From an uncultured Phaeodactylibacter sp. (lineage in GTDB: Bacteria > Bacteroidota > Bacteroidia > Chitinophagales > Saprospiraceae), in the NCBI GenBank assembly GCA_913057245.1, contig CAJXNH010000001.1:1-64000 (forward strand): 64,000 nt of DNA, given 5' to 3'. Below, one piece after another: positions 35,168 through 44,134 of the stretch (its first letter is position 1; each line of letters starts with the position of its first letter). The notes beneath the pieces were generated by a model that saw nothing but the letters and a program-made list of their open reading frames with translations, was not told the origin of the DNA and searched no databases. The translations under genes were made by a program, and so were the position numbers.

Positions 35168-37060
35168 ATGAAGAAAGTAGTACTTTCTTTGCTGCTTAGC
35201 AGCATGTGTGCACTCTTTGTCAGTGCTCAGGAAACCATCTTTTCTGAAGAAATTGAAATCCCGGAAGGTTACGTTATTGACGACCTTCTGATGCCTCCTT
35301 CTCCACTCTCTCTTCAAGTCCTTTTTGTGGGCGGTGTTGACCTGGTACAAACTACCCCTACTTACGGTTACGAAGCGGGTGTGGCTTACGCCAAGGAGTG
35401 GCATGACTTTATCGGTTTTACGCCGGATGAGACTGGTGAATCACTGGGTTGGGTTTCTGTCAACCACGAAATGATCTACCAGGACAACCGCATCGGTGAC
35501 GGTGGTGGTATGACCGTATTCCGTGTTGAGCGCGACCAGGTTTCCGGTCAGCTGGAAGTAGTGGAGCAGGAACTGGAAGACGGCCGTAAAGGTGAGTTCT
35601 TCAACGTAGACTTTGTTAACACAGTTGGTGAAACCGGTATGAACTGCGGTGGTATCAGCTCTATCGTTGACGGCCGTATCTGGACCGCCGAGGAGTGGTT
35701 CCGTAGCAACAACGGCTCTATTTACAACGGTGGATTCTCTTCTCCTACCAGCTCTGGTGGCTATCCTAAGTCTCCGGGCGGTTCGGAAAACCAGGGTGTA
35801 CGTGACACTTCAACTTATTTGATCTCTTCTGACATTGAAGGTTTCGATGGGTTGGAAGTACCTAAGTACGAGAACTTCAACTGGATGGTTGAAATCGACC
35901 CACGTCAGGCGAAGGCTGTACGCAAGCAGTACAACTGGGGCCGTCAGGGCTTTGAAGGTGGCGTAGTTGCTGCTGACAATCAGACGGTTTACCTCGGTGT
36001 GGATGCAACGCCTGCTTTCTGGGCGAAGTTCGTAGCTGATGAGCCAGGTGACTTCACAAAAGGCAAGACTTACATTTACAAGCACGATGCTCCTGAAAAG
36101 TGGCTCGAAGTAGACAACACTGACCCTGAGAAAATGTTGAACTTTGCTGATCAGGCAGTTGAACTGGGTGGTACGATGTACAACCGCGTTGAGTGGGTAG
36201 CCATCGATGCAACCAGCGGTAAAATCTACTGGACTGAAACAGGCCGTGACCGTCCGGGCTCTCGCTGGGCTGACGAAAACGCAGCAGGTGCTGTGCACGA
36301 CCCCTATCACATCAACCGTGCGATTGAGAAGGGCATCGACAGCCCTAACTCTTCTGAGTATCCTGACTACTACGGCCGCGTATGGGTTTATGACCCAGCT
36401 ATCGATTCCAATTACGTATTCCTGGAAGGTGGACCGGACTGGGACGAAGAAACCAGCCCATCCGAAGCAGACTACTTCACCAAGCACCTGTCTAACCCTG
36501 ATGGCCTGAACGTCATGATGATTGATGGCCAGCCATTCCTGGTAATCTGCGAAGACCTTAATGGTACTTCCTATGGTCGTATGCCTGCAGGTATCAGCAA
36601 CCGCACTTGTGAACTGTGGCTGCTTGACCTTAGCATTGAGCAACCAACTGTTGACGACCTGATCCGTATCACAGCTGTGCCACGTGGTGCAGAAATCACT
36701 GGTGCAATGCCTACACCTGACGGTAAGTCACTGCTGGTGAACTCTCAGCACCCGAACTCTAACAACCCATTCCCATTCAACCACTCGCTGACTTTCGCGA
36801 TCCATGGTTTTGATGAGGTAACGGTTACAAGCCTGGAGGAGCCTCAGTTTGAGTCTACCAGCCAGCTGCAGATCTTCCCGAACCCAACTACACGTACCGT
36901 ATACCTGAGCGAAATGACTGACCTTGCTGTGTACAACGCAGAAGGCCAGCGCCTTAAGGTATTCCGCAACACCAATCAGATTGACGTTTCTAACCTGCCT
37001 GCGGGCATGTACTTCCTGCAAACTGCAGAAGGCGAAACGAAAAAGCTGATCGTTAAGTAA
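35168..37060 (+). CDS. phoX: PhoX-type alkaline phosphatase (DUF839) with T9SS sorting domain
   Basis: 630 aa from the ATG at 35168, with a signal peptide ending LFVSAQE. The body matches the PhoX/DUF839 beta-propeller: GWVSVNHEMIY, MNCGGISSIVDGRIWTAEEW, FNWMVEIDP and the late LSNPDGLNV and CELWLLDL segments that carry metal-ligand Asp/Glu/Asn residues. PhoX uses calcium and iron to hydrolyse phosphomonoesters outside the cell. A sorting domain (LQIFPNPTTR ... ETKKLIVK) replaces the Tat export seen in proteobacterial PhoX. Codon choice is unlike its neighbours: GGT, CGT, GTT and AAC dominate and CGG is almost absent, which suggests strong expression. No Pho box was recognised. A hairpin terminator follows. 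Confidence 0.9.
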   Translation: MKKVVLSLLLSSMCALFVSAQETIFSEEIEIPEGYVIDDLLMPPSPLSLQVLFVGGVDLVQTTPTYGYEAGVAYAKEWHDFIGFTPDETGESLGWVSVNHEMIYQDNRIGDGGGMTVFRVERDQVSGQLEVVEQELEDGRKGEFFNVDFVNTVGETGMNCGGISSIVDGRIWTAEEWFRSNNGSIYNGGFSSPTSSGGYPKSPGGSENQGVRDTSTYLISSDIEGFDGLEVPKYENFNWMVEIDPRQAKAVRKQYNWGRQGFEGGVVAADNQTVYLGVDATPAFWAKFVADEPGDFTKGKTYIYKHDAPEKWLEVDNTDPEKMLNFADQAVELGGTMYNRVEWVAIDATSGKIYWTETGRDRPGSRWADENAAGAVHDPYHINRAIEKGIDSPNSSEYPDYYGRVWVYDPAIDSNYVFLEGGPDWDEETSPSEADYFTKHLSNPDGLNVMMIDGQPFLVICEDLNGTSYGRMPAGISNRTCELWLLDLSIEQPTVDDLIRITAVPRGAEITGAMPTPDGKSLLVNSQHPNSNNPFPFNHSLTFAIHGFDEVTVTSLEEPQFESTSQLQIFPNPTTRTVYLSEMTDLAVYNAEGQRLKVFRNTNQIDVSNLPAGMYFLQTAEGETKKLIVK

Positions 37061-37086
37061 TTATTGATCTCTCCTTTTTAATCCTC

Positions 37087-37124
37087 AAAGGTGGCATGCC
37101 CGAAAATTTGGGTGTGCCGCCTTT
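37087..37124 (+). terminator. Terminator-like hairpin after phoX
   Basis: AAAGGTGGCATGCCC (37087-37101) and GGGTGTGCCGCCTTT (37110-37124) form a 15 bp stem with one G-U pair and a short mismatch, with an 8 nt loop. The following TTTT tract is weak, so readthrough into the peroxidase gene 45 bp later is possible. Confidence 0.65.
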
Positions 37125-37168
37125 GCAGGTTTTGCATTAGTACCACAACACACCAACCATTTCAGACC

Positions 37169-39133
37169 ATGAAAGCGACACTTACCGGCTTGCTCTACCT
37201 TACGCTTTTGCTAATGGCCACCCACTTCATCAGTTTCGTGCCCCCAAAGGCATACACTGCTGCTGAGGCACTGCGCAATGTACGTGCTGAATTCCATGCC
37301 GCTCTTGCCAAACTGGATCAAACCGCAGCAGCATATGAGTCCACTGCCTATGCCTTTGTAAAGGGGGAAGCCAATGTTGAAGCCCTTCAAAAGGCACATA
37401 CTCAAACCCGGCTTGCTTACAAGTCTCTAGAGTTTTTACTGGAATACAATGACCGGGAAGCCGTCAAAAAGTACCTCAACGGCCCGCCATTGCTTAGTGT
37501 AGAGCCAAAGGTGCCGGAAGTCCGCATTATCGAACCGGTAGGCCTGCAGGTGCTGGACGAACTGGTCTACGGCGAAGACCCGAAAGCGGAGCAGGAAGAG
37601 ATCCTGCGCCTGGTCCGCCAGTTCAATAAGGATTTTAGCAAAGTGAAAGCCTTTCAGGAAGGCGTAGTGCTGCAACACCGCTTTGTTTTTGAAGCTTTTC
37701 GCTATCAGTTGGTCCGCATCTTTACCTTGGGGCTGACCGGATTTGACACGCCGGGCTCAGGGGCAGCCCTGCCGGAAGCCAGGCAGTCTCTGGAGGGCGC
37801 AGCAAAGGCGCTGATGGCTTATTTCCCACTTCTGGAGCAGATTGATGTTCAACTGGTCACCGCCTGCCGCCTGGAGCTCGGATCGGCTGTCGCAGCCTTG
37901 TCTCAGCCTGCTGATTTCAATGACTTCCGCCGGCTGCAATTTCTAAAAAAACACCTAAACCCACTGCTAAAGCTTTCCCTGGAAGCACAAAAGGCCCTGG
38001 AGGTAGAACTCCTCAACGAAATTACCGATCGTCCGCAGGCCTGGAATTACGAAGCAGATAACCTCTTCTCAGATGAATTTCTAAACCCCAGTTATTACAC
38101 TAATCTAAGTGATGCGGCGCAGAGCGAAGAACGCATAGCCCTTGGGCGGATGTTGTTCTACGACCCCATCCTTTCTGCCAATAACGAGCGTTCATGTGCC
38201 TCCTGCCACCATCCGGATAAAGCCTTTACTGATGGGCTGCCCCGGAGCATGGCCCTCAATGGCGATGGCAGCATTCAGCGCAATGCCCCAACTTTGATCA
38301 ACAGCGTCTACGCCGAACATTATTTCTACGATCTGCGCGAGCCGAACCTGGAACGTCAAGTCAAGCATGTGGTGCGGGACGAAAAGGAATTCAATACCGA
38401 CTTCCTGGACATTGTAGAAAAGCTCAAGCAAAGTGGGGAGTATCGCTCGCTTTTTGCCAGTGCCTACCCGGAACATCCGCAGTATCAGATTTCAAAATGG
38501 TCGATCTCCAATGCCCTGGCTTGTTATGTTGCCGATTTGCGCTCCTTCAATAGCCCCTTCGATCAGTACGTACGGGGGGAGCGGGAGGTCATCGCAGCGG
38601 AAGTAGAGCGTGGGTTTGACCTGTTCATGGGCAAAGCCAACTGTGGAACTTGCCATTTTGCACCAGCATTCAACGGGACCGTTCCTCCATACTTTCAGGA
38701 AAGCGAGTCGGAAGTGCTGGGCGTGCCTGCCGCTGCGCAAGGTCCGGACAGTCTTACTTTAGACCCTGACCCTGGCCGTTTTGCCAGCTACAAGCCCATT
38801 GACCAAACGCCTTTTTACCTGCATTCCTTCAAAACGGTGACCGTACGCAATGCCGCACTGACTGCGCCCTACATGCACAATGGTATTTACCACAGCCTGG
38901 AAGAAGTCGTGGACTTTTATAATAAAGGAGGTGGTGCAGGCATGGGCATAGAAGTCCCGTATCAAACCCTGCCGGATACACCCCTGGAGCTTTCAGCGCA
39001 GGAAGTGCAGGATTTGGTTGCCTTTATGGAGGCACTGACCGATACTACCGGGATGACGGCTGTCCCAGCGCAGCTACCCGCTTTTGAAACTCACCCTGAG
39101 TGGAATAAAAGACGGGTAGGAGGCACCTATTGA
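37169..39133 (+). CDS. Di-heme cytochrome c peroxidase with long helical N-domain
   Basis: 654 aa from the ATG at 37169, which gives a signal sequence (MKATLTGLLYLTLLLMATHF). Residues ~25-300 are helical and lack heme motifs. The C-terminal ~330 residues are a CcpA/MauG-type di-heme domain with CASCHH (~347) and CGTCHF (~497), and the late segment VRNAALTAPYMHNGIYHSLEEVVDFYNKGG typical of the family. Such enzymes reduce peroxide or oxidise protein side chains in the periplasm. The N-domain is roughly doubled in size compared with plain CcpA and may bind a partner. The gene follows phoX on the same strand, with a hairpin between, so a joint role or partial co-transcription is possible. Confidence 0.9.
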   Translation: MKATLTGLLYLTLLLMATHFISFVPPKAYTAAEALRNVRAEFHAALAKLDQTAAAYESTAYAFVKGEANVEALQKAHTQTRLAYKSLEFLLEYNDREAVKKYLNGPPLLSVEPKVPEVRIIEPVGLQVLDELVYGEDPKAEQEEILRLVRQFNKDFSKVKAFQEGVVLQHRFVFEAFRYQLVRIFTLGLTGFDTPGSGAALPEARQSLEGAAKALMAYFPLLEQIDVQLVTACRLELGSAVAALSQPADFNDFRRLQFLKKHLNPLLKLSLEAQKALEVELLNEITDRPQAWNYEADNLFSDEFLNPSYYTNLSDAAQSEERIALGRMLFYDPILSANNERSCASCHHPDKAFTDGLPRSMALNGDGSIQRNAPTLINSVYAEHYFYDLREPNLERQVKHVVRDEKEFNTDFLDIVEKLKQSGEYRSLFASAYPEHPQYQISKWSISNALACYVADLRSFNSPFDQYVRGEREVIAAEVERGFDLFMGKANCGTCHFAPAFNGTVPPYFQESESEVLGVPAAAQGPDSLTLDPDPGRFASYKPIDQTPFYLHSFKTVTVRNAALTAPYMHNGIYHSLEEVVDFYNKGGGAGMGIEVPYQTLPDTPLELSAQEVQDLVAFMEALTDTTGMTAVPAQLPAFETHPEWNKRRVGGTY

Positions 39134-39270
39134 TCTACTTCGGCGGGAATAATACCGGCAATCGGAAAGACCGGTCATGCTCCGGTAGGCCGCTGGCATT
39201 AGAGCGCTGGAACACCAGGTAGCTTCAGATTCTTGTGTAGGCAGAATGTTCATTTTCGTAGCTTTACGCC

Positions 39271-40902
39271 ATGGAAAAATGGCAGCAGTTGTGGAAAGTG
39301 CCGAGCTATCGCTTGCCGGTCTTGTTTTTTGCGGCTTACTTTGTGCTTGGGCTGGCGTTGTACGGTGACTATGGCATGTCGTGGGATGAAGCCCTGCAAC
39401 GACAGCACGGCTTTGTTTCCGCCGAGTACGTCAATCAGCAGTTTCAAATTACGGACAAACAATACGACTGGCGGCAGCTGCACGAGTATATGTACCGCTA
39501 CCACGGGGTATGGTTTACCCTGCCTATGGCCTGGCTGGAGGAAGCCTGGGATTTGACTTCTTTCCGGCAGCAATTCCGGATGCGTCACCTGGCTGTTTTC
39601 CTGTTGTACTGGGGAGCCGGGATCGTCTTTTTCAGGATATTGCTCCGCCGTTTTGCCAACTGGAGGTGGGCACTGCTGGGCGCTGCGTTTTGGGTGCTCA
39701 GCCCGCGCTTCTTCGCGCATTCCTTTTTCAATCCTAAAGACTTGCCTTTTCTCTCACTTTTTGTGATCAGTACCTGGACTCTTTTCCGGTTGTGGCTGCG
39801 TCCGGGCATTGGCACGGCCCTGCTGCATGCGCTGGCTTGTGGTATGCTGATCGGTATGCGGATCATCGGTATGCTGATGCCGGTGATGACGGTTTTCCTG
39901 TTTGCCGCTGATGTGCTCGTGGGTAAATCGGGGACCCGCCTGCTCTGGTGGAAACGGATCATTGGGTTGGGGGGCTTCGGGCCAATGGTTTACTGGGCTA
40001 CGGTGGTGTTTTGGCCCTTTTTGTGGCCTGATCCTCAGTTGCAGTTTTTGGAAGCGTTTGAGATTATGTCACAATACGGTTGGGGTGGGAAGGTCCTCTT
40101 TCAGGGGCAATTCTACACAGGTCCGGAAATCCCGTGGTACTACATCCCGGTATGGATCGGCATTTCCACGCCATTTCTTTATCTTTTGCTTTCTCTAACC
40201 GGTACTTTAAGCTTGCTGCCCCGGGCTTGGCAGCATTTGCGGCAGGGCTCCATTGGGATTTGGGCTACTGCTGCTGACCGGAAAGACTGGGCTAATGTTG
40301 GCCTGGTGCTGGCTCCGGTTCTGGCGATCATCGTTTTGGAATCGGTGGTTTATGATGGCTGGCGGCACCTGTTTTTTGTGTATCCCAGTTTGCTCTACCT
40401 GGCTGTACTGGGCACAAAGGTGGTTTGGGACTGGGCCTCAAGCCGGGCGTGGTGGCGTCGTGGGCTGCTTGCGGGGTTAAGTCTGCAAGGAGGGTATCTG
40501 CTGATTTGGATGGCAGTGAACCACCCGCACCAAAACGTTTTCTTCAATGCGCTGACTTGGGGCAATCAACTCGGGCAGTATGACCTGGATTACTGGGGGA
40601 ATTCCTACAAACAGGGCTTTGAAGCATTGGCTAAGCTGGATGATAGACCGGTGATCAGCGTAGCTTATCAGTCTTATCCCGCCACGCTTAATTACGAATA
40701 CCTGCACCCCGAGCTTCGGGCTCGTTTCGAACTCACCGAAGACCCGGCTCAGGCTGATTACTTTCTGTCAGACTACCGGGTTTGGCGATCGGGGCTGGAT
40801 CAGGCTTTAAACCGGGAAGGGCCATACAGTGGGGAGGAAGTTCATGCGATCTACGCCGGTGCGACTAAAATTCTGGGCATTTACCGCTTGCGCAAAAACT
40901 GA
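39271..40902 (+). CDS. Polytopic membrane protein, GT-C/PMT-like
   Basis: 543 aa with about 11 hydrophobic segments. After the first one comes GMSWDEALQRQHG (~residues 36-48); an Asp-Glu in the first external loop is the hallmark of GT-C enzymes such as PMT and ArnT. SPRFFAHSFFNPKD (~151-164) follows in another loop, as in GT39-like proteins. The C-terminal ~60 residues are soluble. If the fold is right, it moves a sugar from a polyprenyl-phosphate donor to an acceptor on the outer face of the inner membrane. The acceptor is unknown. TAGCTTTA at 39259-39266 is a possible -7 box. The 3' end overlaps the convergent DUF6807 gene by 22 bp. Confidence 0.8.
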   Translation: MEKWQQLWKVPSYRLPVLFFAAYFVLGLALYGDYGMSWDEALQRQHGFVSAEYVNQQFQITDKQYDWRQLHEYMYRYHGVWFTLPMAWLEEAWDLTSFRQQFRMRHLAVFLLYWGAGIVFFRILLRRFANWRWALLGAAFWVLSPRFFAHSFFNPKDLPFLSLFVISTWTLFRLWLRPGIGTALLHALACGMLIGMRIIGMLMPVMTVFLFAADVLVGKSGTRLLWWKRIIGLGGFGPMVYWATVVFWPFLWPDPQLQFLEAFEIMSQYGWGGKVLFQGQFYTGPEIPWYYIPVWIGISTPFLYLLLSLTGTLSLLPRAWQHLRQGSIGIWATAADRKDWANVGLVLAPVLAIIVLESVVYDGWRHLFFVYPSLLYLAVLGTKVVWDWASSRAWWRRGLLAGLSLQGGYLLIWMAVNHPHQNVFFNALTWGNQLGQYDLDYWGNSYKQGFEALAKLDDRPVISVAYQSYPATLNYEYLHPELRARFELTEDPAQADYFLSDYRVWRSGLDQALNREGPYSGEEVHAIYAGATKILGIYRLRKN

Positions 40903-41813
40903 CGGTAAAGCCGGTCGACTTTTTGGTCTTTCATAGCTCCCCGATGGAATAATAACCGGTTGCGGAAACGCAGCGGCTCTTGCTGTGATAATTCAATGGC
41001 TGTTGCGCCCGGAAAAGCAGGGTTTTGCATGCTGTTTTGCTGGCGCAATATCCAACCCTGAAACTGAGGCAGTTCCTCAGGCTCGCACATCATCACTACC
41101 GAAGTCTGCTCCGGCAGCAGCGCGTTGAAGTTGCCGCTTGCCCGTACCCATCCACCAGCTTCCACTGCAGTGGTTTGTGGCGTTACGGTTCCGGTGCCAT
41201 TGGAGAAAGTGAGTGGGTTGGTGGTGTTCAGCCGTACGGAAAACCCGCCATAGCCTTTCTTATCCTCCGAGCCGCCGATACGGATGTCAGGCGCCATTGC
41301 GGTAAGCTCGATTTCGAAGTCCAGCAGGCGTACATCCTGGCCTTTTTGCCGGATATATATGCGGACATCCTCCCGAACCAGCGTGTCCGGTACACCCTGT
41401 GGTGCATCCGACCCTGCCATCCAGTGAACGACAGCCTTTATGCTTGCCTGCTTACGGCGGGCCTGGGTTTTCAGTACTTTGACCTCCCAGCGGATGCCTT
41501 CGCACAGCCAGGGGTCGCCCACCCGTACCTCCCCCGCAAAGAGCTGATGCCAGGTCCAGAAAACACCCCGGTGGTGGCGATGGTCTTCCGGGAAGTCCTG
41601 GGTAAGCAGCGCACCACCTAATCCATAAACCGGGTGGAGGTAATTGGAGCGCGGATAGGCATCGGCATAGGCCAGCGTGCCGGTCTGATAGGCAAAGCAG
41701 GGCTGTTCACCGTAATAGAGGGTCAGCGCATCCAGGTCCCGCCGGAATTCGAAGGGCTGAGCGTTCAGCTGGATAACGAAAGTAAACCCAAAAAACAAAA
41801 TCAGGAGTCGCAT
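40881..41813 (-). CDS. PmoA family (DUF6807) secreted protein
   Basis: 310 aa from the ATG at 41813, where a signal peptide begins (MRLLILFFGFTFVIQLNAQ). The motif DHRHHRGVFWTWHQLFAG (~residues 72-90) and the following GDPWLCEGIRWEV are characteristic of the DUF6807 family, labelled PmoA-like although it is not a methane monooxygenase. The beta-rich layout and His-rich motif suggest a carbohydrate- or metal-binding enzyme, and many members sit in polysaccharide or glycoside loci. Substrate and reaction are unknown to me. The gene is alone on its strand. It overlaps the GT-C gene by 22 bp at the 3' end. Confidence 0.85.
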   Translation of the reverse strand: MRLLILFFGFTFVIQLNAQPFEFRRDLDALTLYYGEQPCFAYQTGTLAYADAYPRSNYLHPVYGLGGALLTQDFPEDHRHHRGVFWTWHQLFAGEVRVGDPWLCEGIRWEVKVLKTQARRKQASIKAVVHWMAGSDAPQGVPDTLVREDVRIYIRQKGQDVRLLDFEIELTAMAPDIRIGGSEDKKGYGGFSVRLNTTNPLTFSNGTGTVTPQTTAVEAGGWVRASGNFNALLPEQTSVVMMCEPEELPQFQGWILRQQNSMQNPAFPGATAIELSQQEPLRFRNRLLFHRGAMKDQKVDRLYRQFLRKR

Positions 41814-42278
41814 GGGCGAAGTTTTAATAAAAGCTAATTTAAAAACGAATTGAAAAGGCAGTTGTAACCTGTTACTGGTCATTTCCTGTCTTTTTCTTCA
41901 GAAAGGCTGCAATTTACCGCAAGCGTTTAACGCTGAAATTCGTTTCTTGGGCCAGCCAGGCAGGCTCGAATCAAAATTAAAAGGCAAATATCCAAATGTA
42001 TACTAAGGCGAAGCCCCCCATGACACATTTCTAACCAGTGATGCGCTGCATAAGTGCTTCCAAAGGCCCTCTTTTGTACTTCTTTCGCCACCTGTGGGAG
42101 AACCATACGAGCAGTGCACTAAAAGCCAGAGCCAGAGCTAAAGCTAAAGGTATTTAATTTTTGTTAACTCTCGGTTATCCCGGATTTTTGAGCCTCACTC
42201 CGGCAAGGCTGCCGCTTCGCCCGTCGTCCGACAAAACTTTTCTTGCAAAGCAGTGCAAAATCCCCTTATCTTTGCAGT
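41814..42278. other. Divergent intergenic region with promoter of the copper-type cassette
   Basis: 465 bp without a credible gene. The left part is AT-rich; around 42125-42150 lies a short degenerate repeat of AGAGCCAGAGCTAAAGCTAAAG type. The right end carries the promoter listed separately. GGCTCGAATC near 41968 looks like a tRNA T-loop, but no cloverleaf surrounds it. Confidence 0.5.
42243..42274 (+). promoter_or_regulatory. Near-leaderless promoter of the copper-type cassette
   Basis: TTG at 42243-42245, a 21 bp spacer and TATCTTTG at 42267-42274 (full TAnnTTTG match). The -7 box ends only 4 bp before the ATG at 42279, so transcription should start at or next to the start codon. Confidence 0.7.
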
Positions 42279-42656
42279 ATGAAGCAATTGTGGGCTATAC
42301 CTTTACTACTGTTAGTGTTGTCGCAGATGGCGTTTTTGCCAGCCGTGACGGCATGGCTGTCGTATAACCAAGCCTATATTGCCAGCGAGCTCTGCGAAAA
42401 CCGCTTTGAGCCCGAGCTCATGTGCAGCGGGCGCTGCTATGTGCAAGAGGTTACGAGTGCGGCTTTAGGCCACGAGCAGGACGGCGAACAAGCGCCAGTC
42501 GTTGAAGATCAGCGTACTGGTTTGTCGCCTTTTTTACCGGCTCACTACGTCCTTTCTGTGGAGCGCGATCTCTATTCCTTTAACCCCCTGCAGCCCGCAA
42601 CAGCGCTACGGCCACAACTGCTCTCCTCAGGGGTCTTCCATCCTCCACGGGCTTAG
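42279..42656 (+). CDS. Small secreted Cys-motif protein of copper/MbnP loci
   Basis: 125 aa with an N-terminal hydrophobic segment (LWAIPLLLLVLSQMAFLPA). The core YIASELCENRFEPELMCSGRCYV (in two parts: ELCENR near residue 36 and CSGRCY near 47) matches a pattern I recall in small Bacteroidota proteins (ELC.N...PEL.C.GKC.L) found beside TonB receptors and copper genes. The three Cys are good metal ligands. The C-terminal half is low in conserved features and ends with HPPRA. It is the first gene of the cassette, with a promoter almost touching the ATG. Function is unproven; copper binding or handling is the likely guess. Confidence 0.75.
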   Translation: MKQLWAIPLLLLVLSQMAFLPAVTAWLSYNQAYIASELCENRFEPELMCSGRCYVQEVTSAALGHEQDGEQAPVVEDQRTGLSPFLPAHYVLSVERDLYSFNPLQPATALRPQLLSSGVFHPPRA

Positions 42657-42802
42657 TGCCCATACGCTCTATGGGGCATTTGTGCCTCCTCATGTACGCT
42701 CCCAACGGGTAGGCCGGTCTGTACATGACCGACCGTGGTGATGTTAGCAGATGTGTGCCTCCCGTGATGGCGTATACTCTTGTTTGCAATAAACTTACAT
42801 TC

Positions 42803-43711
42803 ATGTTATTCCGATCTTTCTGGATTGGGGTGTTACTGTTGCTTGCTTCGCCTGCTCAGGCCTGTGATGCCTGTGGTTGTAGCATGTCCCCTTCCTATGC
42901 TGCTTTGATGCCGAGCCTGGGCGGGCACTTTGTGGGGTTTTGGTGGCAGCATCAGCACTACCGGACCTTCGCAGACCCGGCTTTTGATGCCGGTACGAGG
43001 CCGCAGGACGAATACTTCAATACCCTGGAGATTCGTGGCCGCTGGGAAATCCATCCCCGCTTGCAGGCGACAATGATGCTCCCCTATGCCTATCATTTAC
43101 GGCAGGATGCCAATGGCCCACGTACAGTCAGTGGTATGGGCGATGTGACCGGACTGCTTAGCTATACGTTTTTTGACAATAGCGACAGCCTGCAACTCAA
43201 AGTCCGCCACCGTATCGTAGCGGGCATCGGCGGGAAAGCACCAACAGGGGCTTTTCAGCAGCCTGCCGCCAATGAAGTGGTGAACCCTAACTTTCAGGTT
43301 GGGACGGGTAGCTGGGACGCTTTGTTCAACCTCAATTACACCGCACGGAGTGGGCGGTCCGGGTTGTTGCTCGACGCCACCTACCGCCTCAACGGCGCCG
43401 GTGAGAATGGCTATCAGTTTGGCAACCGCTTTGCCGGGCTGTTAAGCCTTTTCCGGGTGGAGCAGATTGGTGGTCTCAGCGTGATGCCTAACCTGGGGCT
43501 CTACTATGAGCAGGCCGACTGGGACATTGAGAATGGCTACTACCGCACTTATACCGGTGGGGAAGCCTGGCTGGCCAATGCCGGCGCCGAGGTGTTCTGG
43601 CAGCGCTACAACCTGGGGGTGACTTACAGCCTGCCCCTGCAGCAGGATTGGAATACCGGACTGGTGGAGGCCCGCTCAAGGGTGGCGCTTCACCTCAATT
43701 ACTTTTTTTGA
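42803..43711 (+). CDS. Outer-membrane barrel-like protein with N-terminal CDACGCS motif
   Basis: 302 aa from the Met at 42803, which starts the signal peptide (FRSFWIGVLLLLASPAQA). The mature protein begins with CDACGCSMSP, a three-Cys cluster well suited to bind a thiophilic metal such as copper, followed by WWQHQHYRTF. The remainder is made of amphipathic strands with Tyr/Trp at the ends (LQATMMLPYAYHLRQDA, VRHRIVAGIGG, GLYYEQADWD) and ends LHLNYFF, typical of outer-membrane barrels. The gene is 4 bp from the next one, so the cassette is an operon. Similar proteins are annotated as transporter-like; I infer a metal passage or sensing role. Confidence 0.75.
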   Translation: MLFRSFWIGVLLLLASPAQACDACGCSMSPSYAALMPSLGGHFVGFWWQHQHYRTFADPAFDAGTRPQDEYFNTLEIRGRWEIHPRLQATMMLPYAYHLRQDANGPRTVSGMGDVTGLLSYTFFDNSDSLQLKVRHRIVAGIGGKAPTGAFQQPAANEVVNPNFQVGTGSWDALFNLNYTARSGRSGLLLDATYRLNGAGENGYQFGNRFAGLLSLFRVEQIGGLSVMPNLGLYYEQADWDIENGYYRTYTGGEAWLANAGAEVFWQRYNLGVTYSLPLQQDWNTGLVEARSRVALHLNYFF

Positions 43712-43715
43712 CGAA

Positions 43716-44093
43716 ATGCGAAAACTAACCTGGCTTCCGGTTTTTATGATCGCCTTTATGGGCTGTCAGAAGGAAGCAATTATTGACACGGTAGAACCAG
43801 ACATTCACATTCTGGCACCCACAGCAGGCGCTGTCCTGTCGGTGGAGGATGTGATGCCTGTAGAAGTGGATTTCTCCGAAAACCTTGGGCTGCACACCTA
43901 CTTTATCTGGCTTATTGCCGAGGATGGTATGCCCACTTTGGTGGAAAAGCAGCACCTGCATGCACTGCGCCATGAGGTACGCCTGGAGTTTCCACTCAAC
44001 GGCCTGGAGCCCGGCACTTACGAGCTTCAGGTAACAGCTGATGATCATGACCAGAACACGACAAATGCTGCTGTTACGGTCCATCTGCAATAA
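43716..44093 (+). CDS. Small lipoprotein with Ig-like domain
   Basis: 125 aa. The lipobox FMGC (Cys17) shows a lipoprotein. The mature part is one beta-sandwich-like domain: PDIHILAPTAGAVLSVEDVM, strands VRLEFPLNGLEPGTYELQV and a final NAAVTVHLQ. It contains several His (HTYFIW, HLHALRH) and Met residues that could bind copper. The overall pattern resembles DUF4625-type domains. It starts 4 bp after the barrel gene and ends 41 bp before mbnP, so it belongs to the operon. Periplasmic copper relay between barrel and MbnP is possible, but only context supports it. Confidence 0.75.
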   Translation: MRKLTWLPVFMIAFMGCQKEAIIDTVEPDIHILAPTAGAVLSVEDVMPVEVDFSENLGLHTYFIWLIAEDGMPTLVEKQHLHALRHEVRLEFPLNGLEPGTYELQVTADDHDQNTTNAAVTVHLQ

Positions 44094-44134
44094 GACTTAA
44101 AACAACTTCTAATAACTTTAAATAAAATTGACCA

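Noticed and set aside
40881..41813. Particulate methane monooxygenase subunit
   Set aside because: The name PmoA-like is historical; the DHRHHRGVFW motif belongs to DUF6807, with no membrane segments or partner pmoB/pmoC.
41940..42010. tRNA-like sequence (GGCTCGAATC)
   Set aside because: A T-loop-like word occurs but no acceptor stem, D-arm or anticodon arm can be drawn around it.
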